Of a stretch of DNA of 23,478 bases, positions 8,340 to 14,716 are shown piece by piece. The first letter of the stretch is position 1. Each line of letters starts with the position of its first letter. Source of the DNA: DAOTVS01 sp034436375 (GTDB taxonomy: Bacteria > Chloroflexota > Anaerolineae > SpSt-313); NCBI GenBank assembly GCA_034436375.1, contig DAOTVS010000212.1, positions 1 to 23,478 on the forward strand. Reading direction: 5' to 3'. The notes beneath the pieces are model-generated. The model did not search any database. It saw only the letters and a program-made list of their open reading frames with translations, and was not told the DNA's origin. Made by a program: the position numbers and the translations under genes.

Positions 8340-8383
8340 CAGCGATCAGCGAACAACCTGGCCGGGTTGCAAGCTGATCGCTG
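8340..8383 (+). repeat. Hairpin between pnp and the first signal peptidase gene
   Basis: Perfect 11-bp arms CAGCGATCAGC (8340-8350) and GCTGATCGCTG (8373-8383). The 22-nt loop carries a second small stem, CAACC/GGTTG, so the RNA would fold as a stacked two-stem structure. No T-tract follows, so it is a poor intrinsic terminator. It could be a processing or stabilising element at the pnp 3' end. Confidence 0.6.
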
Positions 8384-8417
8384 GTATCTGTTACGCTAAT
8401 CCATTGGAGATGGACTT

Positions 8418-9053
8418 ATGGTGCAGGACCAACTACCTCAGGGTATGTCTGGCGAGAATTCCTCGGATTTTCTCCCGGCAATGCCCGTGGAAGGTGGTCA
8501 AAAGGGGGCCACCGAAGGCTCCTCCGGCAAGCGCAAGGGCTCTATTCTGGGGAGTGCGTTGAGCGAAATTCTGGGGACTGTGCTGCCGGCACTTGTGATC
8601 GTGCTCGTGATTAACCTGTTCCTGGCCCAGGCCACCCGCGTGGAAGGCCAGAGCATGGAACCCAACCTGCACAATAACGAGCGTCTGATCATCGAAAAGA
8701 TCTCGTATTATTTCCATCCGCCCCAGCGAGACGATATTATTGTGCTGCGCTTGCCCAATCGTCATTCTGACCCTTTGATTAAGCGAGTGATTGGATTGCC
8801 AGGAGAAACGGTCGAAGTTCGGAATGGCCAGGTCTACATCAACGGTCAGGTCCTGAACGAGCCTTACCTGGATCAGAATACTTATCCAGGCATGCCGCCC
8901 AAGGTGGTGCCGCCCAATGAGGTCTTTGTGTTGGGCGATAACCGGGGCGCGAGCAATGATTCGCGCGCCTTTGGCTTTGTCCCCTATTCCGATATTGTGG
9001 GGCGGGCCTGGTTCCGTTATTGGCCACTTTCTGATATCGGCCTGGTTCATTAG
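8418..9053 (+). CDS. lepB: Type I signal peptidase, first of two paralogues
   Basis: 211 residues, S26 family. It removes signal peptides from exported proteins at the outer face of the membrane. A hydrophilic N-terminus of ~40 residues is followed by one membrane anchor (~51-70, VLPALVIVLVINLFLA). Catalytic Ser79 lies in GQSMEPNL and the general-base Lys122 in LIKRVIGLPG. Box-E-like VLGDNRGASNDSR (~171-183) is complete. In the box that usually reads RGD this copy has RDD (PPQRDDIIVL). Shine-Dalgarno GGAG lies 8 nt before ATG 8418. The single anchor and short length match the Gram-positive/Chloroflexi style. A similar gene follows after 162 bp, separated by a 49-nt palindrome. Confidence 0.95.
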   Translation: MVQDQLPQGMSGENSSDFLPAMPVEGGQKGATEGSSGKRKGSILGSALSEILGTVLPALVIVLVINLFLAQATRVEGQSMEPNLHNNERLIIEKISYYFHPPQRDDIIVLRLPNRHSDPLIKRVIGLPGETVEVRNGQVYINGQVLNEPYLDQNTYPGMPPKVVPPNEVFVLGDNRGASNDSRAFGFVPYSDIVGRAWFRYWPLSDIGLVH

Positions 9054-9072
9054 CGCCGGGCCCTGACCCGGA

Positions 9073-9121
9073 GGGGGTGTGTTTGGCGGGTTGGCTGAGC
9101 CAACCCGCCAAACACACCCCC
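9073..9121. repeat. Perfect 49-nt palindrome between the two lepB genes
   Basis: Two 24-nt arms (9073-9096 and 9098-9121) are exact reverse complements around a single central G at 9097. The left arm begins GGGGGTGTGTTTGGCGGG and the right arm ends in the complement. As RNA the stem would have a tiny GAG-type loop and be extremely stable. No T-run follows on either strand (plus strand: ACAAAGG), so it is not a textbook terminator. The small CCGGG/CCCGG stem at 9056-9071 abuts it. It could be a dispersed palindromic element, a transcript-end stabiliser or a protein-binding site. Confidence 0.85.
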
Positions 9122-9215
9122 ACAAAGGTTCCGTTCCGGTTTCGTGCGCAGCATCACGCCCAGATACCGCCGGTTCTGCAGTCTAGTACGTTTGCAGTAC
9201 TGATGAGGATTAGCC

Positions 9216-9815
9216 ATGACTCAGAGTCCAGTGCCCGAGTCGCTGCCGACGCCGGAGCCCCCTACCCCCACGCCCCCGCAGCAGGGCAAGTCGCTGACAG
9301 CTTCCGTCAAGACCTTTCTCTATGAAACCCTGACGACCATCCTGCCAGCCTTGGTGCTGGTGTTGATCATCAACGTGTTCCTCGGCGAGGCACGGCGGGT
9401 GGAAATGCAGAGCATGGAACCCAACCTTTACGAGAACCAGCGCCTGATCATCGAGAAAATCTCCTACCGGCTGCACAGGCCGCAGCGGGGCGACATCATC
9501 GTCTTGCGCCTGCCGAACCATAACGGCGAGCCGCCCCTCATCAAGCGCGTCATTGGCCTGCCGGGGGAGATCGTCGAGATCCGCGGTGGTCAGGTGTATA
9601 TCAACGGCAAACCCCTTACCGAGACCTACCTCACCGAGCGCGCCGATACGGATATGGCCCCCTGCCCGGTGCCGGCCAATTCGGTCTTTGTGCTGGGCGA
9701 TAATCGGCCCGTGAGCAACGACTCGCGCTATTTCGGCCCTATCTCTGATGCCGATATCATCGGCCGCGCCTGTTTCCGCTATTGGCCGCTCTCGCAGATC
9801 GGGCCGGTCAACTAA
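9216..9815 (+). CDS. lepB: Type I signal peptidase, second paralogue
   Basis: 199 residues, clearly a duplicate of the upstream signal peptidase; long runs such as QSMEPNL, QRLIIEKISY and IKRVIGLPGE are shared. The N-terminal cytoplasmic tail differs completely: it is Pro/Thr-rich (ESLPTPEPPTPTPP). Membrane anchor ~39-57. Catalytic Ser66 (MQSMEPN), Lys110 (LIKRVIG), RGDIIVLRLP and VLGDNRPVSNDSR are present, so it should be active. GAGG sits 7 nt before ATG 9216. Two diverged copies may process different subsets of exported proteins; that is an inference. It ends 30 bp before the convergent nagA, and the short gap is a pyrimidine-rich stretch. Confidence 0.95.
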   Translation: MTQSPVPESLPTPEPPTPTPPQQGKSLTASVKTFLYETLTTILPALVLVLIINVFLGEARRVEMQSMEPNLYENQRLIIEKISYRLHRPQRGDIIVLRLPNHNGEPPLIKRVIGLPGEIVEIRGGQVYINGKPLTETYLTERADTDMAPCPVPANSVFVLGDNRPVSNDSRYFGPISDADIIGRACFRYWPLSQIGPVN

Positions 9816-9845
9816 GCTGAACTTTCCATTCTTGCTTTTTTCCTT

Positions 9846-11027
9846 TTACCCTTTTCCCCTTTCGTAGACGATGTGCCCATCCACAATGGTCGCAACGACC
9901 TGCAGGTCATCGTCCAGCACCAGCAGGTCGGCGGCGTGGCCCACTGCCACCTGCCCCAGGCGATTGCTCTCACCCAGGATCTGCGCTGGGGTCAAGGAGC
10001 ACATGCGCCAGGCATTGGCTAAGGGGATGCCCACCCGGTGCACGGCATTGCGCAGCAGCTCCGACATGGTAGCGATGGAGCCCGCCAGGCCGCCCTCATC
10101 GGTGATGGCGTGGCCATCCTGCACGGTGACGCCCATGCCGCCCAGGTCATAGCGCCCTGCCGGCAAGCCAGCTGCACGCATGGCGTCGGTCACCAGGGCC
10201 ACACGCTCAGGGCCTTTGGCGCGCACGACCAGCTTGAGCACCGAAAAGGGCACATGCCAGCCATCGGCAATCACTTCCACTGTCATCTCATCCGACGCGA
10301 GCGCGGCCTCGGCCAGGCCAGCCCGGCGCAGCGCCCCGACCTTTTCCATCGTCGTCATGGCGTTGAAGAGATGCGTCACGTGCGTAGCCCCCGCCAGCGC
10401 GGACCGCGCCACCATTTCCTCATCCGCCGTCGAGTGGCCGATGGAAACCAATACCCCCTGCCGGCGCAGGGCCTTTGTCAGCTCCAGCGCCCCCGGCAAC
10501 TCCGGCGCCAGGGTCAGGCGCCGGATGGCGGCGCGGTGCGCCTCCAGCCAGAGCTCAGGCGGCTCTGCGGGCGCGCGCACATAGCGCGCCAGGTGCGCCC
10601 CGCGCTTGGCGGGGTTCAGGAAGGGCCCTTCGACATGGGCGCCCAGGATGCGCGCCCCCACAACGGGGGCCGCCATCGCGGAGGGAAAAGCGGCCAACAC
10701 CCAGTCAATCTGCTCCGCCGAAGCGGCGACGGTGCTGGGCAAAAGGGCCGTCGTGCCGTGGCGGGCGTGAAAAGCGCTCAGCCCCAGCAGGGCCTGGGGG
10801 ATGCCATCCATCGTATCGTGGCCGCCGCCCCCGTGCACATGCAGGTCAATCAAGCCGGGGCCCACGATATGACTCCCCGCCTCCAGGAACGGCTCGCCGT
10901 CAGGCGCCGGGATGGCGCCAGGGAGGATATCGAGAATCGTCCCCTCACGCGCGACAATCGTTACGTCATGGAGCTCGCTGCGCGGCGTGATCAGCCTGCC
11001 CGCGTGGATATAAAGTGTTCTGTCCAT
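9846..11027 (-). CDS. nagA: N-acetylglucosamine-6-phosphate deacetylase
   Basis: 393 residues, the usual length. It deacetylates GlcNAc-6-phosphate to glucosamine-6-phosphate, the step that feeds amino sugars into glycolysis and cell-wall recycling. An amidohydrolase fold is visible: HVH at 63-65 (IDLHVHGGGGHDTMDG), metal ligand Glu133 (HVEGPFLNPAKRGAH), His198 (SIGHSTAD), His219 (HVTHLFNAM) and catalytic Asp281 (LVTDAMRAAG). The C-terminal strand GHAADLLVLDDDLQVVATIVDG closes the small beta domain typical of the superfamily. The start is ATG 11027 with only a weak upstream purine signal. The lipoprotein gene lies 114 bp upstream on the same strand, with a GCCCG/CGGGC hairpin (11065-11080) in the gap. 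No nagB or PTS gene is in the window. Confidence 0.96.
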   Translation of the reverse strand: MDRTLYIHAGRLITPRSELHDVTIVAREGTILDILPGAIPAPDGEPFLEAGSHIVGPGLIDLHVHGGGGHDTMDGIPQALLGLSAFHARHGTTALLPSTVAASAEQIDWVLAAFPSAMAAPVVGARILGAHVEGPFLNPAKRGAHLARYVRAPAEPPELWLEAHRAAIRRLTLAPELPGALELTKALRRQGVLVSIGHSTADEEMVARSALAGATHVTHLFNAMTTMEKVGALRRAGLAEAALASDEMTVEVIADGWHVPFSVLKLVVRAKGPERVALVTDAMRAAGLPAGRYDLGGMGVTVQDGHAITDEGGLAGSIATMSELLRNAVHRVGIPLANAWRMCSLTPAQILGESNRLGQVAVGHAADLLVLDDDLQVVATIVDGHIVYERGKG

Positions 11028-11141
11028 ACTTTATGCCCCATCAGGATAGTAATGCGCTCCGTAGGCCCGAAAGGCCGGGCACCTTGCTTCACCGCTATCG
11101 GGCAAGTTCTCGCCAGTTGGCATCCCATCAGGGAGTTTGCA

Positions 11142-12791
11142 TCATTTGGCCGCCGACAAACCCAGCGCGTTGAGGGCATCGGGCTCGCTGAGGATGCCGG
11201 AACGCAGGAGGTAACCGGCGGGCACCCCGCCGCGCCAGATGCTCATCGGCAGCGGCAGGGTCACACAGCTGCGCACCCCCTGCTGCAGGTGCCAGTTATC
11301 CCACGGCACCTGGTAGGCAATGAGCACGGCCTTGGCCTCGCCTGGGAGCGAAGCAGTCGCCTGCCGGGCCTGGTCGTCCATAGACAGGGCATTCGCCGCC
11401 GGGTCAATGCGCAACCCCGCCGGCAGGATGCCTTGGCGCCCCTGGTCGGCATACCAGAGCTGCACCCAGGGCATGGGCAGGTTGATGCTTGCAGCCAACG
11501 CCTGCAGAACATAGGCCGCCTCGGCGCCGCCCGCAAAGCTTTGGGAGTCCTGATAGAGCGCCCACTGGTGATTCAGGTTTGGCCCACCGTCATCCGCTGC
11601 CTGGCCCTGATGCTCGCTCCACCACTGCTCCACGCGCTCCGCCGCGGCTGCGCCGTCGGTCGTATGCTCAGCGGTTACGCGCATCATCTCATCCTGCATA
11701 GCCTGCAGTGTATCCAGGTCGGCCAACAGGTGCGGCAGATCATCTTTGGTCAGCGGACGCCCGGCGACCACGCTCAGCAGGCTGGGCGCCTGGGCCAGGG
11801 GCTGGCCCGCTTGCGGAAAAGCCGTAGATTGGCCGGCCCAGAGAAGAGTGATCAGCGCCTCCAGGGGATAGCTCGAGGCATGCCAGCTCGCCCCGGCAGC
11901 GGCCAGTTGCACATCGGCGTCGATCAGGAAACGCACGCGCTCATCGGCATAGTCAAAAACCTGCTGGCGTGCAGCATCATCGCACACCGTGGCAAGCGAG
12001 CCGTAGGTGCAGGCGGCCGCCACGGCGGCGCGCTCATAGCCCACCGGCAACCCCCGCTCGAGGAGATGCCCCAACAGGCGCAGGGCCACGTTATAATTGG
12101 GCACCGGATATTTGAAGACAGAGGCATCGGGCACGCCATAGGCGCCAATGATGGCCAGCCCCAGGCGCAACTCCGGGTCGTCTTTGGCCTGGGTGAAAAC
12201 GCGCTCCAGCCCGCGCTCACCGGCCGCCGAGACAAGCTGCTGCGCCTGCAAGGTGTGCAGGTCGCTATCGAGTAGCCAATCAGCGGTAGGGGTGGCATCG
12301 GCGGCCTGCAGGGCATCGAGATCCTCCTGTGAGACGCCATCCTGCAGGCGCGGGCGCATCAGGTACCAGAGGGCGTCATCATTGCCCGAGAGCACCAACT
12401 TCATGAGCAGGCCGTCCTGCAGGCCAAGCTTGCCATCTTTGAGCAAAAGTCCGCTCGAAACAAGCCACCAGGCAGCGGCCTTGTCGCGCCCGCGCAGCGC
12501 CGCAATGTATTGCACATAGCGGTCGCGCTCCTCTGCCGTGAGCAGGCCGCCGGCCAGCTCGGGTGAGCGCTCGGGAGCATTCAGGATATCATCTACGGAG
12601 AGGGCCGGCGGCAAAGTGGGCGTCGGGCTCGGGGTCGCCGCCGGGGCAGCCAGAGTCAGAACAGGCGCACGCGTGCCCCCGGCACTCGGCGTCGGCTCGG
12701 GAGCCGACGTCGGCATAGCCAGATAGCCGCCACCGCTGCAGGCAACCAACAGGAGCGGCAGGCACAGGCTCAGCAATCGTTTGATACGCAC
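11142..12791 (-). CDS. Unrecognised large lipoprotein
   Basis: 549 residues with a GTG start at 12791, fixed by a lipoprotein signal directly behind it: basic MRIKR, hydrophobic core, and lipobox LVAC with Cys18. The mature protein would be tethered outside the cytoplasmic membrane. A Ser/Thr/Pro/Ala-rich low-complexity linker (~27-62; PTSAPEPTPSAGG, ATPSPTPTLPP) spaces the folded part from the membrane, a style common in Chloroflexi lipoproteins. The rest is largely helical, rich in Leu/Ala and Trp, with acidic repeats of LQDG and a C-terminal block containing VPWDNWHLQQGVRSC and MSIWRGGVPAGYLL. I recognise no catalytic motif or known family. It has its own strong promoter and sits upstream of nagA, so it may be co-transcribed with it. 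A glycan-related role would be speculation. Confidence 0.75.
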   Translation of the reverse strand: MRIKRLLSLCLPLLLVACSGGGYLAMPTSAPEPTPSAGGTRAPVLTLAAPAATPSPTPTLPPALSVDDILNAPERSPELAGGLLTAEERDRYVQYIAALRGRDKAAAWWLVSSGLLLKDGKLGLQDGLLMKLVLSGNDDALWYLMRPRLQDGVSQEDLDALQAADATPTADWLLDSDLHTLQAQQLVSAAGERGLERVFTQAKDDPELRLGLAIIGAYGVPDASVFKYPVPNYNVALRLLGHLLERGLPVGYERAAVAAACTYGSLATVCDDAARQQVFDYADERVRFLIDADVQLAAAGASWHASSYPLEALITLLWAGQSTAFPQAGQPLAQAPSLLSVVAGRPLTKDDLPHLLADLDTLQAMQDEMMRVTAEHTTDGAAAAERVEQWWSEHQGQAADDGGPNLNHQWALYQDSQSFAGGAEAAYVLQALAASINLPMPWVQLWYADQGRQGILPAGLRIDPAANALSMDDQARQATASLPGEAKAVLIAYQVPWDNWHLQQGVRSCVTLPLPMSIWRGGVPAGYLLRSGILSEPDALNALGLSAAK

Positions 12792-12876
12792 GATCTCAGC
12801 CGTCCCTCAGTCACGCCTCCGCGTATTGGGTCGAGCACACGCTCCACCGGACTATACAGCACCAGTATGGAAGGCG

Positions 12877-12905
12877 ATTATAGCAGAGTTCGCAACCAAC
12901 GGCAA
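12877..12905 (-). promoter_or_regulatory. Promoter for the lipoprotein gene
   Basis: On the minus strand, TTGCCG (12900-12905), a 17-bp spacer and a perfect TATAAT (12877-12882). The start would be near 12870, with a leader of ~80 nt to GTG 12791. It lies immediately downstream of the terminator at 12922-12946. Confidence 0.75.
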
Positions 12906-12921
12906 TCGCCGCGTAAAGCCG

Positions 12922-12946
12922 AAAGCCCGCCACGGCGGCGGGCTTT
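12922..12946 (-). terminator. Intrinsic terminator-like hairpin after the cation exchanger gene
   Basis: Arms AAAGCCCGCC (12922-12931) and GGCGGGCTTT (12937-12946), perfect 10 bp with a 5-nt loop. On the minus strand the stem is followed by TTTCGG and then CTTT, and the plus strand reads TTTCTCTT, so it could work in both directions. It separates the exchanger operon from the lipoprotein promoter. Confidence 0.8.
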
Positions 12947-12986
12947 CTCTTGGGGGTGCATGCCGTTATCTGTCAACGGTAGAACA

Positions 12987-13015
12987 AGTTTAGCACAGAT
13001 GTTCTATTCTGTCAA
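12987..13015 (-). promoter_or_regulatory. Promoter-like sequence overlapping the exchanger stop codon
   Basis: On the minus strand, a perfect -35 TTGACA (13010-13015, covering the TGA of the exchanger gene), a 17-bp spacer and TAAACT (12987-12992). A transcript would begin near 12980 and meet the strong hairpin at 12946-12922 after ~35 nt. It would therefore give a short RNA of about 60 nt, or a leader that must read through the terminator to reach the lipoprotein gene. Confidence 0.45.
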
Positions 13016-14046
13016 GCGCCACGCGTGACCAACAGCACTCCCTGCCGGTAGATCAGATAGATGCCGGCCAGGTAGATCAGGATAACGAGCGCCGCATCGA
13101 CGTCGATGGAGAGCAGCCGCCATTCCAGGCGCGCCAGTGTGCCCAGCAGCGCGACGGTGATCAGGATGATCGCCAGCAAGCCAACGACGACAAAACCCGG
13201 CGAGATCGCGGAGAAAAGCGACCCTGGCCCATAGAACAGACTCACCAGCGCCAGCGCAGCCACGTTGAACACGCAGGTGCCAAAAAAGTTGCCCACGGCC
13301 AGGTCATAGGCGCCCAGGCGCACGGCCGCAACACTCGACGCCAGGTCAGGCATATTGGTCACCAGGGGCAGGAGCGCCAGGCCGACAAAGCCGGCGCCAA
13401 CCCCTGTGAGGCGAGCTATCTCGTTGGCGGCGCTTACCAGGAGGGGCGAGACCAGCACCAGCAAGGCCGCAGCCGCTACAAAGCCCACAATCGCCCAGCC
13501 CAGGGGCACAGCCGATGGCGGTACTTCCTGTGCAGGCACCGCAATCGTGCGGGACTGGAGGCGGATCAGCCAGGTCCCCCCTACAAAAGCAGCCAACAGG
13601 AGCAGGCCCTCCAGGTCAGCGCTCCCCCACTGCAACCCCAAGGGCACTAACGTGAAGAAAGAGGCCATCCCAACCATCAGGGTGGCCAGAGTCGCCGTCA
13701 AGCTATGGGTGATCGCCACCCGGTGCAAGAGCCGGGCGTGCACGGTAAAGAGGTCCAGCAGGCCCAGGAAGAGAATGTCCATGATAATACCGCCGAGCAG
13801 GTCGCCTGCCGCCAGGTCAGGGATGCCTGCCCGGACGCTATCAAAGCTGGCGGCAAGGTCGGGCAGTGACGTGGCGGCCGCCAGCAGGACCGTGCCAAAG
13901 AGCACACGGCCCAGCCCAGTGCGAACGGCAATGGCATCGCCCATCACGGCAGCCAGAATGCCGGCGCCGATGATGACTATGGCCGCCCCGGCGAACTGCA
14001 GCCAGATCACAGGCTCATGACCAGACGCCAGCAATGGCAACACCAT
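13012..14046 (-). CDS. CaCA-superfamily cation exchanger-like membrane protein with divergent ion-site motifs
   Basis: 344 residues, about ten hydrophobic segments in two halves. Two inverted alpha-repeats are recognisable: GTVLLAAATSLPD (51-63) with GDLLGGIIMDILFLG (81-95), and VGLALLPLVTNMPD (221-234) with GNFFGTCVFN (252-261). In sodium/calcium and cation/proton exchangers each repeat normally has a Pro-Glu and a Gly-Ser-Asn; here both Glu are Asp (63, 234) and the Asn positions are Ile87 and Cys258. So the fold is right but the ion site is changed and the transported ion is uncertain. ATG 14046 lies 15 bp after the PII-like gene stop, which implies one operon. No strong Shine-Dalgarno is visible, so translation may be coupled. 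A hairpin terminator lies ~65 bp past the stop. Confidence 0.8.
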   Translation of the reverse strand: MVLPLLASGHEPVIWLQFAGAAIVIIGAGILAAVMGDAIAVRTGLGRVLFGTVLLAAATSLPDLAASFDSVRAGIPDLAAGDLLGGIIMDILFLGLLDLFTVHARLLHRVAITHSLTATLATLMVGMASFFTLVPLGLQWGSADLEGLLLLAAFVGGTWLIRLQSRTIAVPAQEVPPSAVPLGWAIVGFVAAAALLVLVSPLLVSAANEIARLTGVGAGFVGLALLPLVTNMPDLASSVAAVRLGAYDLAVGNFFGTCVFNVAALALVSLFYGPGSLFSAISPGFVVVGLLAIILITVALLGTLARLEWRLLSIDVDAALVILIYLAGIYLIYRQGVLLVTRGA

Positions 14047-14061
14047 TGCCGGCGCACGCGC

Positions 14062-14442
14062 TCAAGCACGAGCATCCCGCTCACCTGGGGCCGGCCCAGG
14101 ATCCAGAGCGGCGCCCCAACTGGCGGCGACCGGGAGGGCAAACAGCGCCGCCGTGCCCCGCTCAGGCCAGGGGCCTGCAATACGCTCGACGGCGCCGGCA
14201 GCCTGCTCGGCCAGAGCCAGAGACCCGGCAGCCGCCAGCAGTAACACATGGCAAATATGGCCATCTCCGAACAGCCCGGCCAGGGTTTGGAGCCCCATCG
14301 GCGCACGTGGCCCTGTTTCCCCTGGCGCACGGCAGCTCGTGCTCTCCAGGGCATAGATGCCCCGGATGCCCAACTCCGTCCAGGCGCGCATGACGGCATC
14401 GCCGTGATCAGGGTTATCCAGCAGCAAGAGAAGGATATACAC
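14062..14442 (-). CDS. Small PII-like (ferredoxin-fold) protein
   Basis: 126 residues. GTG start at 14442 is supported by a strong Shine-Dalgarno (AGGGGGA, 8 nt upstream). The opening MYILLLLLDNPDHGDAVMRAW followed by LGIRGIYALEST has the beta-alpha-beta pattern of PII/PII-like trimeric signalling proteins: a strand, an amphipathic helix ending in an Ala-Trp, then Gly-Val/Ile-Gly and a strand ending in E-S-T. A second strand-helix unit follows (GHICHVLLLAAAGSLALAEQAAGAVERIAG). Length and gene pairing with a transporter fit PII-like proteins, which bind nucleotides or other effectors and gate membrane transporters. No canonical T-loop or uridylylation Tyr can be seen, so the ligand is unknown. 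The loop around residues 34-52 (ESTSCRAPGETGPRAPMGL) may be the effector region. Fold assignment is by pattern only. Confidence 0.6.
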   Translation of the reverse strand: MYILLLLLDNPDHGDAVMRAWTELGIRGIYALESTSCRAPGETGPRAPMGLQTLAGLFGDGHICHVLLLAAAGSLALAEQAAGAVERIAGPWPERGTAALFALPVAASWGAALDPGPAPGERDARA

Positions 14443-14716
14443 GATGCATTCCCCCTTGTCAGCACCACTCCTCTGTGCTGCATCTCAGCAAGCGCAGGGC
14501 CACGGCAGAAAGTGATTGCAGTGCACACGGCTTTTCCAAGCATGCCAGGAGGCGAAAGTGGCCGCGACGTCGTGCGTGAAAGCGGGCTTTCGCGCTTGCC
14601 GCGCAGCCCTTATCCGGCGCGTCCGCGGCATCGTGCCGCGCCTGTAGTGCTCTTTCCTGGCCCGCAGATTGCTCTTGAGAGCAAAAGGAGAATTCGCTTT
14701 GAACCGGGGAGGGAAA
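14443..14716. promoter_or_regulatory. Divergent intergenic region with four inverted repeats
   Basis: 274 bp between the PII-like gene (minus) and the GH4 gene (plus). Visible inverted repeats: CAGCAC/GTGCTG at 14460-14480 with a 9-nt loop, GAAAGC-gg-GCTTTC at 14578-14591, CGCGGCA-tcg-TGCCGCG at 14624-14640, and TTGCTCT-tg-AGAGCAA at 14669-14684. The last lies about 33 bp before the GH4 start and is the best operator candidate for a sugar-responsive repressor. I could not assign a convincing sigma-70 promoter on either strand, and I see no gene here. Confidence 0.5.

Noticed and set aside
9054..9215. Short ORFs across the 49-nt palindrome that encode the same peptide on both strands
   Set aside because: The matching peptides (CLAGWLSQPAKHTP) are just a consequence of the palindrome.
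10038..12275. A 745-codon open frame on the plus strand opposite nagA and the lipoprotein gene
   Set aside because: It is antisense to two well-supported genes, has no recognisable motif or signal, and is rich in Arg/Gln/His/Gly, as expected from the mirror of GC-rich codons.
14007..14543. 178-codon minus-strand frame overlapping the PII-like and exchanger genes
   Set aside because: It is out of frame with both, has a Cys/Trp/Arg-rich composition, and the in-frame PII-like gene has the better ribosome-binding site.
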